Below, piece after piece: positions 52,073 through 61,024 of a DNA stretch of 64,000 bases (positions are counted from its first letter, which is position 1; each line of letters starts with the position of its first letter). Where the stretch lies: contig JADMIM010000002.1 of NCBI GenBank assembly GCA_015478585.1, positions 25,970 through 89,969 of the forward strand. The letters are read 5' to 3'. Both the position numbers and the translations under genes were made by a program. The stretch comes from Thermaceae bacterium (lineage in GTDB: Bacteria; Deinococcota; Deinococci; Deinococcales; Thermaceae). Under the pieces are notes generated by a model. It was not told where the DNA came from, did no database searches, and worked only from the letters and a program-made list of their open reading frames with translations.

Positions 52073-53086
52073 CTACACATCGTATTTTTCGCGGTAAGCA
52101 ATCAACCCGCCCGCCGAGGTCGCGTTCAGCACGCCGTGTAGCAGTGCCCGTGCAAACACGTCGGCGGCCACGGCCCCGATTCGGCTCAGCTCGGCAGGGG
52201 TCTCGAGCGGAATATTGCCCGTGGACAGCGAGAATATCACGTCCCCATCGAACATGGTGTGGGCCGGGAAAACCGCCCTGGCAATCCCGTCGTGGGCCAT
52301 CATGGCGATTTTTCGGGCCTGGGCCTTGCTCAGTTTAGCAGTGGTAGCGACCACCCCAATCACGGTGTTGCTGGTCTGCAAGGGCGTACTCAAGAAGATA
52401 TCCGAGTAATCGGGCGCGCAGAGCGGTTGTGGCGGGCGTTTGAGCTTGAACTCACCCTCCAACTCGAGAAACCTTCCATACAGCTCGCCGCTTTTGGGGT
52501 CGTGGCTGCGTCCATGAGCATTCGCCGCCACGATTGCACCCACCACCCCCCCATTTTCTAGCACCGCGCTGGCCGTGCCGATACCTCCCTTCAGGCCGCC
52601 GTTTCGGGCTCCAGTTCCGGCCCCCACGTTGCCCTGGGCCACCGGGCCGCTCGAGAGGGCCAGCGCAGCCTGGTAGCCATTTTCGGCAGTGGGGCGAACC
52701 TTGGAGCTGCCCACCAACAAATCAAACAGCACCGCCGCTGGAACAATGGGAACCACCGTGGGCGTGCTGAGTTCGGCGATGGGGTGACCCAAACCCCGCT
52801 CCTCCAGATAGCGCATCACCCCTCCCACCGCCTCGAGGCCATAGGCACTGCCCCCCGAGAGCACGATGGCCTGCACCTTCTCGATTAGATTCACCGGGTC
52901 GAGCAAATCGGTTTCGCGGGTTCCTGGCGCACTCCCCCGCACGTCTACCCCCGCCACTGCACCGCCTTGGGGGAAAACCACCGTGAGGCCAGTGAGGTTT
53001 TGGGAGTCGGTGTAGTGTCCGACTTGGATGCCGGGCACGTCGGTGATGGCGTTGAGCGGGCCGGGCTGCATGAACGGGTTCAGCAT
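52073..53086 (-). CDS. P1 family N-terminal-nucleophile peptidase (DmpA/NylC type)
   Basis: 337 residues. AITDVPGIQVGHYTD, LSGGSAYGLEAVGGVMRYLEE, GNVGAGTGARNGGLKGGIGTAS and VAANAHG are the family motifs. The self-cleavage site is predicted between Asn240 and Thr241 in TSNTVIGVVAT, as in NylC, which would free Thr as nucleophile. Members cleave D-amino acid amides, beta-peptides or nylon oligomers. First gene of the peptide operon. AGGAGGG lies 12 nt upstream of the ATG; the internal ATG at MQPGPLN is an alternative start. Confidence 0.9.
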   Translation of the reverse strand: MLNPFMQPGPLNAITDVPGIQVGHYTDSQNLTGLTVVFPQGGAVAGVDVRGSAPGTRETDLLDPVNLIEKVQAIVLSGGSAYGLEAVGGVMRYLEERGLGHPIAELSTPTVVPIVPAAVLFDLLVGSSKVRPTAENGYQAALALSSGPVAQGNVGAGTGARNGGLKGGIGTASAVLENGGVVGAIVAANAHGRSHDPKSGELYGRFLELEGEFKLKRPPQPLCAPDYSDIFLSTPLQTSNTVIGVVATTAKLSKAQARKIAMMAHDGIARAVFPAHTMFDGDVIFSLSTGNIPLETPAELSRIGAVAADVFARALLHGVLNATSAGGLIAYREKYDV

Positions 53087-53115
53087 AACAAAAACAAGCC
53101 CTCCTGGACTCGAGC

Positions 53116-53192
53116 TGAGAGCGGTTTCCGCAAAGAACCTTGGGATGGCTTGAGTATATTTACTGGGCCGGTCTGAGCAGGGAACCGCGATA
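53116..53192 (-). mobile_element. MITE-like element, copy 8 (77-bp form)
   Basis: Inverted: TGAGAGCGGTTTCC at the left and GGAACCGCGATA at the right. Same length as copy 6 and shares CATCCCAAGGTTCTTTGCG with copy 7. It lies beyond the start of the P1 peptidase gene. Confidence 0.75.
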
Positions 53193-53222
53193 AGCCCCCT
53201 TCAGCCAGGAAAGGGGCTTGTT
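53192..53222. terminator. Possible terminator after the small membrane protein gene
   Basis: AAGCCCC / GGGGCTT with extra internal pairing, 12 nt beyond the stop at 53234. There is no strong T-run on the minus strand. It directly abuts MITE copy 8. Confidence 0.4.
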
Positions 53223-53233
53223 CGGTTGGAGAA

Positions 53234-53470
53234 CTAAGCTGCTTTGGGTCGCTGGATAAAGCGCACGATGAAGTACACCACTGCCGCTACGATCAGGATG
53301 GGCACCAGCACTTTTAGAATCACCCAGACGATGCCCGCCAAGCCCTTCAGAATGGCCCCCAAGAAGGTAAAAAGCCATCCACCCACCCATAGCACCACCA
53401 GCACAGCTACAGCGATTAACAGGCCCAGCACAATCCACTCGAGGATGTCCTGTAGGGAACGCTCGTTCAT
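53234..53470 (-). CDS. Small membrane protein, two helices
   Basis: 78 residues: a short polar N-terminus, then two hydrophobic segments (about 10-38 and 45-65) and a basic end. No family was recognised. The start MNERSLQD at 53470 has TATACT exactly 6 nt upstream, so it is probably leaderless; the longer frame would include the -10 box. It is monocistronic. Confidence 0.65.
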   Translation of the reverse strand: MNERSLQDILEWIVLGLLIAVAVLVVLWVGGWLFTFLGAILKGLAGIVWVILKVLVPILIVAAVVYFIVRFIQRPKAA

Positions 53471-53476
53471 GTTCTC

Positions 53477-53482
53477 AGTATA
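53477..53482 (-). promoter_or_regulatory. -10 box of the small membrane protein gene, leaderless type
   Basis: TATACT on the minus strand with 6 nt to the ATG. A strong match and good geometry. Confidence 0.6.
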
Positions 53483-53694
53483 ACTCAAGAATTTGCGCCA
53501 GCTTCGACCCTGAGGGTTTGCTAAAGAAGCTGATCGCTAAAAACCTATCTCGGTCTGGGATAGTAAAATCGAGTCCTCGAGAACCCTTGTCCTGCACGTG
53601 GGATTCACGGTTTGATTCGATAGCTTCCAGCTTCCCGCCGAATCTGCCCGAACACTCAGTAAACCGCGCCCTACCGCGATAAGATTAGGCTCAA

Positions 53695-54381
53695 GTGGAG
53701 CGCTACCACGTTCACGAGGGTCTGGTGGTCGGGCGTAAACCCCTGCCGGTGGGGGACGTGATTCTTTCTTTCGTAGGGCCTGAGGGGGCTACCCAGGCAG
53801 TAGCTCGCAAGGCCCTGCGACCTACTGGGCGCAGTGGGCGCTTGTCGCTGTTTCATCACCTGCGCTATCAGGTCTATCAGAAGCCGGGCAACGACCTGCC
53901 TACCCTGACCCAGGCCGAACTGGTGGGCCGTTTGGAGGGCCTCGAGGCTCCGGGACGCTTTCCCCAAGCCAGTTTTCTGGCCGAACTGGCCTACCGCCTG
54001 GCCTCGCCCGAGGTGGCCCAGCGGCTGTGGCCGCTGCTGATTTCGGGGCTAAAGGGAATTGCTAAACACGAAAATCCCCGGTTGGTGATGGTCTGGGCGG
54101 GGTGGCGCATCCTCAAGGCGGCGGGGCTCGCGCCCAACCTGGGCGGTGAGGGGATGGGCTTGCAAGACGGCCACCGGGTCGAGCGCGGCGGGATATATCT
54201 GGGCCTCGAGGGGCTGGAGAGCTTGGCAGCGGTGCTCAAGCTGCCGGGCGGCGAGGCCATAGAAGCCCTGGGGAATGCCCCCTTAGACCGCCTGCTGCAA
54301 GCCTTGTTGGCCCATACCCGCTACACCGTCGGAGACTTGGGTTCGGCTGGACTCCTTTCCAGCTCTCATGCCAAGGGTTGA
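53695..54381 (+). CDS. recO: DNA repair protein RecO
   Basis: 228 residues from a GTG. The N-terminal OB-like part (HEGLVVGRKPLPVGDVILSFVGPEG) and helical C-terminal part fit RecO, which with RecF and RecR loads RecA on gaps. It contains no Cys at all, so the zinc finger found in some RecO proteins is absent. Identification rests on overall pattern and is less certain than for other repair genes here. Its stop overlaps or closely abuts the SpoIID-like gene. Confidence 0.72.
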   Translation: MERYHVHEGLVVGRKPLPVGDVILSFVGPEGATQAVARKALRPTGRSGRLSLFHHLRYQVYQKPGNDLPTLTQAELVGRLEGLEAPGRFPQASFLAELAYRLASPEVAQRLWPLLISGLKGIAKHENPRLVMVWAGWRILKAAGLAPNLGGEGMGLQDGHRVERGGIYLGLEGLESLAAVLKLPGGEAIEALGNAPLDRLLQALLAHTRYTVGDLGSAGLLSSSHAKG

Positions 54382-54392
54382 AAATATCTGCG

Positions 54393-55937
54393 ATGCAACT
54401 CACTACCCTGCTAGGTTCGGCCCTGGTCGTGCTGGGTCTGGCGGCGCTGGTCATCCCAGTCCGTCATCCCTGGGGACAATCGGCTCCACCGCTACCCAGT
54501 GGGCAGACTATCCGGGTGCTGCTCTCCTTCAAGCTCGAGGCTTCCAGCTTCGAGGGCCAGCACATATTTCCGGCCCTCGAGTTGACCCCTTTGGGCGATA
54601 CTATCCGGGTCAACAGCGGCCCCGATGCCAGCCACCTGAGCCTGGCTTTCTCGGCCTTACCCCAGCGCCCTCTGCGGTTTACCATGCAAGACGGGGTGCT
54701 TTCTGCAACCTCGGACGGTCAGACCTACCGCCTGGGGCCAGCCGTGCAGCTCGAGCCGCTGCTGCCCGAGACCGCCGCCAAGGTACGCTACCGCATCCTC
54801 TCGACCTCGAGGGATAGCCCCGCCACCCACCCCGAATACCCCGGCAAACTCTGGCTCAGCCCGCTCCAGGGAGGAATTTTGCTGGTGAATGAGGTAGATA
54901 TGCAGGACTACTTGAGGCGAGTCTTGCCCAGCGAGATGCCGGTGTTTTTTCATCCGCAGGCCCTGGCGGCCCAGGCCATCGCGGCCCGCACCTACGCCTA
55001 TAGCCGCATGATTGCCTCACCCGAGCACAACTTCTGGAAGCAGTTCGGAGCCGACGTGGACGACTCAATCAACGAGCAGGTCTACAACAACACCTCTACC
55101 ACCCCCGCCGGTGATGCCGCCGTAGAAGCCACCAGGGGGCAAATTCTGACCTTTGCCGGACAGCCCGTACAAGCCTTTTTCTTCTCCACCAGTCCCGGCT
55201 CCACGGCCAGCATCGAGCAGGTCTGGCCCGACCGTCCCGCCCAACCCTACCTCAAAGGTCAGACCCAGGCTTATCCCGTGCCGGTGGCCATCGCCGACGA
55301 GACCACCGCCCTGGCTTTCTTCCAAAACTGGAGCCGCAGCGGGTACTACGACGGTGCTTCCTCGCTGTTTCGCTGGAAGGTCACCCTAAGCCGAACCGAA
55401 CTCGAGGCCATCCTCGCCAAAACCTTACCTGCGGTGTTCCAGAACTCCCCCGATTTCACCCAGACCCCCGAAGGCGCAACCTCGCCCGACTCACCGGATT
55501 TCAAGCTGGGAACCCTGCAAAACCTGGTCGTTACCCAGCGCACCCCCGGCGGCTTCGTGACCGAACTCGAGGTAGATACCAGCAGTGGGCGCTACCTGGT
55601 GCGGCGGGAATCCAATATCCGCACCCTGATTCGCCCCAACAAGGCTTTTACCGGCCAAGACGTGGTGCTTGAGCGCATCAGTGGGGCCAAGAGCCTGAAC
55701 TTCGGGGCCTTGCCCAGCGCAGCCTTTGCTCTAGAAGCCACCCGCGACACCAGCGGGGCCTTGCAAAGCCTTACCTTTTGGGGCGGGGGCTACGGACACG
55801 GGGTGGGGATGAGCCAGTATGGGGCCGACCAACTGGGCAAGATGGGGCAAACCTACCCCCAGATTCTGGCCCACTTCTATCCGGGCTCGAGCCTGACCAC
55901 CCTTTCCCCAGCCCCTGTCCCAAACACCCGGCGGTAA
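54393..55937 (+). CDS. SpoIID/LytB domain protein
   Basis: 514 residues. An N-terminal hydrophobic segment acts as signal or anchor (MQLTTLLGSALVVLGLAALV). SpoIID motifs: VNEVDMQDYLRRVLPSEMP, QALAAQAIAARTYAY and, near the end, GGGYGHGVGMSQYGADQLG. SpoIID-type proteins are peptidoglycan lytic enzymes that remove stem-less glycan strands; in a non-sporulating bacterium a cell-wall remodelling role is inferred. The start is uncertain: TTG at 54378 would overlap the recO stop by 3 nt, while ATG at 54393 begins the signal peptide directly. Two-gene operon with recO. Confidence 0.88.
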   Translation: MQLTTLLGSALVVLGLAALVIPVRHPWGQSAPPLPSGQTIRVLLSFKLEASSFEGQHIFPALELTPLGDTIRVNSGPDASHLSLAFSALPQRPLRFTMQDGVLSATSDGQTYRLGPAVQLEPLLPETAAKVRYRILSTSRDSPATHPEYPGKLWLSPLQGGILLVNEVDMQDYLRRVLPSEMPVFFHPQALAAQAIAARTYAYSRMIASPEHNFWKQFGADVDDSINEQVYNNTSTTPAGDAAVEATRGQILTFAGQPVQAFFFSTSPGSTASIEQVWPDRPAQPYLKGQTQAYPVPVAIADETTALAFFQNWSRSGYYDGASSLFRWKVTLSRTELEAILAKTLPAVFQNSPDFTQTPEGATSPDSPDFKLGTLQNLVVTQRTPGGFVTELEVDTSSGRYLVRRESNIRTLIRPNKAFTGQDVVLERISGAKSLNFGALPSAAFALEATRDTSGALQSLTFWGGGYGHGVGMSQYGADQLGKMGQTYPQILAHFYPGSSLTTLSPAPVPNTRR

Positions 55938-56004
55938 AACCTCATAACCCGTTTTTGCAGGAGTAAACCTTGCACTGAGACAACAGTTTCAGCCAGGTCG
56001 AGGG

Positions 56005-56038
56005 GCAAAATAAAGACCCGCAGCCAATTCTGCGGGTC
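56005..56038 (-). terminator. Terminator of the DoxX gene
   Basis: A perfect 9-bp stem GACCCGCAG / CTGCGGGTC (56015-56023, 56030-56038), followed on the minus strand by TTTATTTT. It starts 17 nt after the stop codon. Confidence 0.8.
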
Positions 56039-56055
56039 ATAGGGAGGAGTGGGCT

Positions 56056-56634
56056 TTATTGAGTTTCTGGCTTGGCTTGGTCTCTCCTATTGAACAGCAC
56101 TCCTAGTTTGGGCAGCAGGAAGTAGTCCAGGCCCAAGTAGCCCGCGGTGCGCCAGGCCAACACCAGCCAGGTCGCGGCGATGAACATCCAGGGGTTGGTG
56201 CTAACCGTACCCGCCAGCAGATAGGCTGCATTCATCAGACCCGCGAAAAATGCTGCAATGCCCGTAAAGAGGCCCAGGATGAGCGCGATGCCTACCACGA
56301 TCTCCCCAAAAGTGACCAGGTAACTGAAGAGGGTCGCGTTGGGCAGAGCTACGTTTTGAATAAACCAGGCATACCAACCACTCACGTCGGGGTGGTCTCC
56401 AGTAGTCTTCTTCAGGGCACCACTCAAAAAACCGGTCACTGCTGCCCCAGCCTTGCCCCCCACCCAGACCCCCGCCGGATTGGTGAGCTTTTCCCAGCCC
56501 GCGAACAGCCACAAGTAGCCGATGTATATTCGCAAAATCAGCCACAAGGGTGATAGTCGGGCATCTGCAAAGAGGAACCGGGCTAAGTTGGGCTCGGGAA
56601 CGTTGACGTTGGTGTTGAATCTTGCCGTTGCCAT
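56056..56634 (-). CDS. DoxX family membrane protein
   Basis: 192 residues with four membrane helices. RIYIGYLWLFAGWEKLTNP, LVTFGEIVVGIALILGLFTG and the central AAFFAGLMNAAYLLAG region are typical DoxX/DoxD-like. Some relatives are subunits of thiosulfate:quinone oxidoreductase and others are linked to redox stress; function here is unknown. AAGGAGG lies 6 nt upstream of the ATG. It has its own terminator. Confidence 0.83.
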   Translation of the reverse strand: MATARFNTNVNVPEPNLARFLFADARLSPLWLILRIYIGYLWLFAGWEKLTNPAGVWVGGKAGAAVTGFLSGALKKTTGDHPDVSGWYAWFIQNVALPNATLFSYLVTFGEIVVGIALILGLFTGIAAFFAGLMNAAYLLAGTVSTNPWMFIAATWLVLAWRTAGYLGLDYFLLPKLGVLFNRRDQAKPETQ

Positions 56635-56748
56635 AACCGCCTCCTTTATCCCTAAACTACCCGCACCAAGCCCGAAGCAGTAGGGCTGTTTGTACCCGTA
56701 CGAATGTCCCTAGCGCGGCTTTGCGGGCAAAGGGGGTGTGAAAGCGTT

Positions 56749-57101
56749 TTATGAAAGGGGTAAATAGCGAACTTGCCCTTCCCAATCCGCAGGCGAGGAG
56801 CATTCAGCAATGACAACGCTGTGCTCGGCGACCAAGCTGATCGGTCTGTCGTCATAGACCAGAAACACACCTGGCATCGGTAATCCAGAGTTCACCCGCT
56901 GGTAAGCAAACCCTCGCACGGTGTTGATGTCATGGGTGAGCAGGATACGTCCCTCACTCGCCGCCCACTCCAGCACGAAAAGGCCATCCTTTTGATAGGC
57001 TTCCCATCTTGAACCCGAACGATATCCACCTCGGGCCGCAACCGCCGAACAGCCTGGAGAATGTGATTGTTGAAGTTCTCGTGGGCAGCAAATCGATCCA
57101 T
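56749..57101 (-). pseudogene. DUF5615 (PIN-like toxin) gene, frameshifted
   Basis: The first part starts MDRFAAHENFNNHILQAV at 57101 and reads RPEVDIVRVQDG. The family's second half, DGLFVLEWAASEGRILLTHD...TVRGFAYQRV..GLPMPGVFLV, lies in another frame ending at 56749. The two frames meet near 56998-57010. The Asp-Glu-Asn-like start and LLTHD motif are typical of DUF5615, a PIN-like nuclease usually paired with DUF433. As written no full-length product can be made. A read error cannot be excluded. Confidence 0.75.
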
Positions 57102-57192
57102 ATGGGTAGTCTACAAAATCACCTAGTAGGTCAAACATTTATAACGGAGTATCTATAAAAAACTCTTTCGCTATAACTGCAAAACTCAACCT

Positions 57193-57299
57193 TATCGCGG
57201 TTTCCGCTATTTTTGCCACTACTCATGGCGGCAAAAAATGAGCTTGGTACGCTCTTTCTATCGGAGTGGGCTGCCATTTTCTTTCTGAAAACCGCTCTA
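57193..57299 (+). mobile_element. MITE-like element, copy 9
   Basis: TATCGCGGTTTCC to GAAAACCGCTCTA, 107 bp, closely related to copies 1 and 2, with the TTTTTGCC / GGCAAAAA hairpin. It separates the DUF433 gene from its DUF5615 partner and provides the DUF433 TAG stop. Confidence 0.85.
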
Positions 57300-57566
57300 T
57301 TTATTTTTCCGCGCCAGAAGCTTTTCCAGCATTCCGTGGGGAGGGAAAAGTGCCTCCATTTGACGTTGGCCTTCTTCCGCCTCGAGCCACCGAGTTTCCA
57401 GATACTCATCCACCTCGGGCTGATGAGGCAGGTAATAGGCGATGGTCACGTATATATCCGAAAGTTTTAGCACCGGAAGGCTGTCCGCGATATCCTCGGC
57501 GCTCGAGCCCTGTTTGTAAAACCCGATCACCGTATCCAGCGTGACGCGCGTACCGCCCACCCGCAC
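57297..57566 (-). CDS. DUF433 family protein (antitoxin-like), possibly damaged at the N-terminus
   Basis: 89 residues from GTG: VRVGGTRVTLDTVIGFYKQGSSAEDIADSLPVLKLSDIYVTIAYYLPHQPEVDEYL, the DUF433 winged-helix pattern. Upstream of the GTG the frame continues with family-like residues (PLRADETGT) to a TAA at 57594, with no start, so the original N-terminus may have been lost. The TAG stop is that of the adjoining mobile repeat. DUF433 normally precedes DUF5615, as here, and is thought to neutralise it. Confidence 0.7.
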   Translation of the reverse strand: MRVGGTRVTLDTVIGFYKQGSSAEDIADSLPVLKLSDIYVTIAYYLPHQPEVDEYLETRWLEAEEGQRQMEALFPPHGMLEKLLARKNK

Positions 57567-57722
57567 CGTTCCGGTTTCATCGGCGCGGAGGGGTTAGAGG
57601 GGAGGCTCGAGGATAAGAGATATAAACTTAGTACTTACGTATTTTACACGTAGCTAAGGTGGTAAGAGGTGCTCTACTGATTTTATCTAACGCATTCCCA
57701 CATTCCCGCCGCAAACCCGTCG

Positions 57723-57728
57723 TACAAT
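57723..57728 (+). promoter_or_regulatory. Methylmalonyl-CoA mutase gene -10 box, leaderless type
   Basis: TACAAT, exactly 6 nt before the ATG at 57735, with no Shine-Dalgarno. Identical to the moaB arrangement. Confidence 0.6.
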
Positions 57729-57734
57729 CAGGGC

Positions 57735-59390
57735 ATGAGCACCGCCAGACCAAAGCACGCCTGGATGCGGGAAACCTATGCCAAAAGCCTGGAGAAGATG
57801 CCCGAGCGCAAGGTCGCCCACACCACCCTCTCGGGAATCGCTCCCGAGCCACTGTACACCCCCGAAGACCTGAAGGGTTTCGACTACGACACCAAGCTCG
57901 GCAACCCCGGAGAGTATCCGTACACACGCGGAGTTTATGGCTCAATGTACCGAAGCCGATTGTGGACCATGCGGATGTTCGCCGGATTCGGAACCGCCGA
58001 GCAGACCAACGAGCGCTTCAAAAAGCTACTGAGTGCGGGCCAGACCGGGCTTTCCACGGCCTTCGACCTGCCCACCTTGATGGGCTATGACTCCGACCAT
58101 CCCTTGTCCAAAGGCGAGGTGGGCAAGTGCGGGGTGGCGATTAGTAGCCTTGCCGACATGGAAATTTTGTTTGATGGCATCAACCTCGAGGAAGTCACCA
58201 CCTCCATGACCATCAACTCCCCCGCCAGCGCGATTTGGGCCATGTATCTGGCGGTGGGCAAGAAGCGCGGCTTCGACTGGAAAAAGATGGGCGGAACCAT
58301 CCAGAACGATATCCTCAAGGAGTTCATCGCCCAAAAGGAGTTCATCTTCCCGCCCGAACCCTCGGTGAAGCTGGTCATAGACACCTTCGAGTGGGGGCCG
58401 AAGTTCGTGCCCAAGTGGAACTTCGTCTCGGTCTCGGGCTACCACATCCGCGAGGCGGGCTCTACCGCCGTGCAGGAGCTGGCGTTCACGCTGGCAGACG
58501 GGCTGGAGTACGTAGATTGGGCGCTAAAGCGCGGCCTGGACATTGACCAGTTCGCCCCCCGGATTTCCTTCTTCTTCAACGCCCACAACGACTTCTTCGA
58601 GGAAATCTGTAAGTTCCGCGCTGCACGCAGAATCTGGGCCAGGGAGATGCGCGAGCGGTACGGGGCCAAGCGCGAGGTCAGTTGGATGCTGCGCACCCAC
58701 GCCCAGACCGCCGGGGTTAGCCTGACGGCGCAGCAGCCGCTGATTAATCTCTCGAGGGTCGCCATGCAAGCCCTGGCTGCCGTGCTGGGCGGCACGAACA
58801 GCTTACACACCGATGCCCACGACGAGGCCCTGGCCCTGCCCACCGAGGACTCGGCCAAGCTGGCCCTGCGCACCCAGCAAATCATCGCTTTCGAGACCGG
58901 TGTGACCCACACCGCCGACCCGCTGGCTGGTTCGTACTACGTGGAGTGGCTCACCGACCAGATGGAAGCCCAGGCCATGAAGATTATCGGTGACATCCGC
59001 CGCATGGGGGGGGTGGTGCGGGCCATTGACCAGGGCTACTTCCTGCGCGAGATCGCCGATGCCAGCTACCGCTACCAGCAGGAGGTCGAGCGCGGGGAGC
59101 GGGTCATCGTGGGGGTGAACGCCTTCCAGGAGGAGGGTTTGCAGGTGCCGATCCAGCTCATAGACCCCGAGGTCGAGCGGGTGCAGGACGCACGGCTAGC
59201 CCAGGTACGGCGCGAGCGCGACCCGGTGGCGGTGGCGGCGGCGCTCGAGGGGCTCAAGCAGGCTGCCAAGGAAGGGCGTAACACCATGCCGCACTTCGTG
59301 GAGTGTGCGCTGGCCTATGCCACCCTGGGCGAGATGATGGACGAGCTGCGGGTGGTGTACGGGGTATACGAGGAGCCGGTGCTGGTTTGA
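57735..59390 (+). CDS. Methylmalonyl-CoA mutase, large (catalytic) subunit
   Basis: 551 residues covering the TIM-barrel catalytic domain only, without the C-terminal cobalamin-binding domain, which must be a separate small subunit. [51 protein letters not shown], the [14 protein letters not shown] segment and [20 protein letters not shown] are characteristic. It interconverts methylmalonyl-CoA and succinyl-CoA with B12. No small subunit or epimerase gene is in the window. It sits directly after the damaged toxin-antitoxin pair. Confidence 0.93.
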   Translation: MSTARPKHAWMRETYAKSLEKMPERKVAHTTLSGIAPEPLYTPEDLKGFDYDTKLGNPGEYPYTRGVYGSMYRSRLWTMRMFAGFGTAEQTNERFKKLLSAGQTGLSTAFDLPTLMGYDSDHPLSKGEVGKCGVAISSLADMEILFDGINLEEVTTSMTINSPASAIWAMYLAVGKKRGFDWKKMGGTIQNDILKEFIAQKEFIFPPEPSVKLVIDTFEWGPKFVPKWNFVSVSGYHIREAGSTAVQELAFTLADGLEYVDWALKRGLDIDQFAPRISFFFNAHNDFFEEICKFRAARRIWAREMRERYGAKREVSWMLRTHAQTAGVSLTAQQPLINLSRVAMQALAAVLGGTNSLHTDAHDEALALPTEDSAKLALRTQQIIAFETGVTHTADPLAGSYYVEWLTDQMEAQAMKIIGDIRRMGGVVRAIDQGYFLREIADASYRYQQEVERGERVIVGVNAFQEEGLQVPIQLIDPEVERVQDARLAQVRRERDPVAVAAALEGLKQAAKEGRNTMPHFVECALAYATLGEMMDELRVVYGVYEEPVLV

Positions 59391-59415
59391 ATTACAATGG
59401 AGTTGAGGTTTGTCT

Positions 59416-59866
59416 ATGTCTAAAACTGATGACTTAGTAGAGTTGCTCAGACAACATAAAGAGAAAGAAGCTCAGACTCATGTTGATCTAGAAGCAATAC
59501 GTCGTGAGTGGTTGGGTCATTTAGAAAATCTATTCAAAAACGTTGAAGATTGGCTAAAGGCTGCTGTAGCCGGAAATCTTGTCGAGCTAAATCGCAGACA
59601 GATAACGCTGGAAGAAGAATTCACGGGCAGTTACAAAGCGCCCTTATTGGAATTAAGGTTCAGTGATGGGACAGTTTCATTACGTCCTATTTGGTAGGGA
59701 TATCATTGGTGCTAAAGGGCGGGTTGACTTTCAAAGCAAACTAGATAATTTTATTTTGCTTCTGGCCGGGAATGATAAATGGATTTACATGGAAGAGCCT
59801 GGTATTTACAGGAAGTTTGATAAGGCGCTATTTACCAATCTTTTGGGTCGTCTCCTCGGATCATGA
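59416..59866 (+). pseudogene. AT-rich hypothetical gene, frameshifted
   Basis: The first part (MSKTDDLVELLRQHKEKEAQ...APLLELRFSDGTVSLRPIW) stops at 59697. The frame one base on continues GRDIIGAKGRVDFQSKLDNFILLLAGNDKWIYMEEPG and stops at 59866. Removing one T from the TTT at 59690-59692 joins them as SLRPIGRDIIGAKGRVDF. The DNA is clearly AT-richer than its neighbours, suggesting acquisition. The family is not recognised. It would give about 150 residues. Confidence 0.7.
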
Positions 59867-59950
59867 GCAATACCAAGTTAGATTCCGCCTATGGATGGTA
59901 TCAAATTACAAAAGATAGTCTTCTTTGGTAGATCTCAATAGGTAGTTCTC

Positions 59951-60346
59951 GTGAACCTCGAGGAAATCCAGCGCATCTTCTCCACCGCCCCCTTCATCCA
60001 GCACGTTGGGATGCGCCTGCTGGACGCGGGTGAAGGCTGGTGCGAAACCGAGATTGAAATCGGCCAGCAGCACGAGCAGCAAGACGGCTTCATCCACGCG
60101 GGAGTCCAGGCCACCATGGCCGACCACAGCGCCGGAACCGCCGCCGCGACGCTGATTCGGCCTGGTCAGTACGTGCTCACGGTGGAGTTCAAAATCAACT
60201 TGTTGCGTCCTGCAAAGGGGAAGCAATTGCGGTGCAGGGCGGAGGTTTTGAGGCCCGGAAAAACCCTTACCGTAGTGGAGTCTTCTCTGTTAACGGAGAA
60301 GCTGGTTTCCAAGGCCACCGTCACGATAGCAGTTCTCGACAAGTAA
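59951..60346 (+). CDS. PaaI-type hotdog-fold thioesterase
   Basis: 131 residues from GTG. The hotdog motif QQDGFIHAGVQATMADHSAGTAAATL contains the usual His-Ala-Gly and Asp; VEFKINLLRPAKG follows. Members hydrolyse acyl-CoA or phenylacyl-CoA thioesters. The substrate is not predictable. It is followed closely by an esterase gene. Confidence 0.88.
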   Translation: MNLEEIQRIFSTAPFIQHVGMRLLDAGEGWCETEIEIGQQHEQQDGFIHAGVQATMADHSAGTAAATLIRPGQYVLTVEFKINLLRPAKGKQLRCRAEVLRPGKTLTVVESSLLTEKLVSKATVTIAVLDK

Positions 60347-60356
60347 ACTGAATGTC

Positions 60357-61007
60357 ATGAAAGTTCGCTTTCGCTACTTCGACACCAAAAGCGGCAACCT
60401 GCCTTTCGCGCTTTATGTCCCACAGGGGCAGCCCCCGGCACTGGGCTGGCCGCTGGTGCTGTTCCTACACGGTTCGGGCGAACGCGGCCAGGATGGCAAG
60501 AAGCAGGCCGGAGTGGGCATCGGCCCGGCGATTCGGGAGAACCCCCAGGACTGGCCTGCTCTGGTGCTGATGCCGCAGTGCCCCGAGGGGCTGACTTGGG
60601 GGGGAACGGTGCTCGAGGCTGTCTACACCTTACTAAACGAAGTCCAGAGCGAGGCCAGAGCCGACAGCAGGCGCATCTACCTGACCGGTCTCTCCATGGG
60701 CGGACATGGAGCCTGGAACATGGCAATACGCTACCCGGATAAGTTCGCAGCCCTGGCCCCGATTTGCGGGGCCGCCGACCCTTTCGGGGTGATGTTCAAC
60801 CTGAGCGGTATGCCGGTGTGGAACTTCCACGGTGACGACGACCCAGTAGTGCCGGTGGAGTTCAGCCGGGTCCTGGAGCAAGCCCTAGAGAAAACCGGCA
60901 ACGAAAACATCCACTTCACCGAGTATGCGGGCGTGGATCACAACTCCTGGGATCGGGCCTACCGTGAGCGGGAGTTTATTAAGTGGTTGTTTGCGCAGAA
61001 ACGTTGA
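60357..61007 (+). CDS. Prolyl-oligopeptidase-like / esterase (alpha/beta hydrolase)
   Basis: 216 residues, cytoplasmic. Oxyanion FLHGSGERGQDG, nucleophile GLSMGGHGAWNMA, acid in NFHGDDDPVVPVEF, and His in YAGVDHNSWDRAY: the triad is complete. It resembles phospholipase/carboxylesterase-like enzymes. TAAACT lies 7 nt before the ATG, fitting a leaderless start although it begins only 10 bp after the thioesterase gene. Confidence 0.88.
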   Translation: MKVRFRYFDTKSGNLPFALYVPQGQPPALGWPLVLFLHGSGERGQDGKKQAGVGIGPAIRENPQDWPALVLMPQCPEGLTWGGTVLEAVYTLLNEVQSEARADSRRIYLTGLSMGGHGAWNMAIRYPDKFAALAPICGAADPFGVMFNLSGMPVWNFHGDDDPVVPVEFSRVLEQALEKTGNENIHFTEYAGVDHNSWDRAYREREFIKWLFAQKR

Positions 61008-61024
61008 CCGCTCACCGCGAAGTT

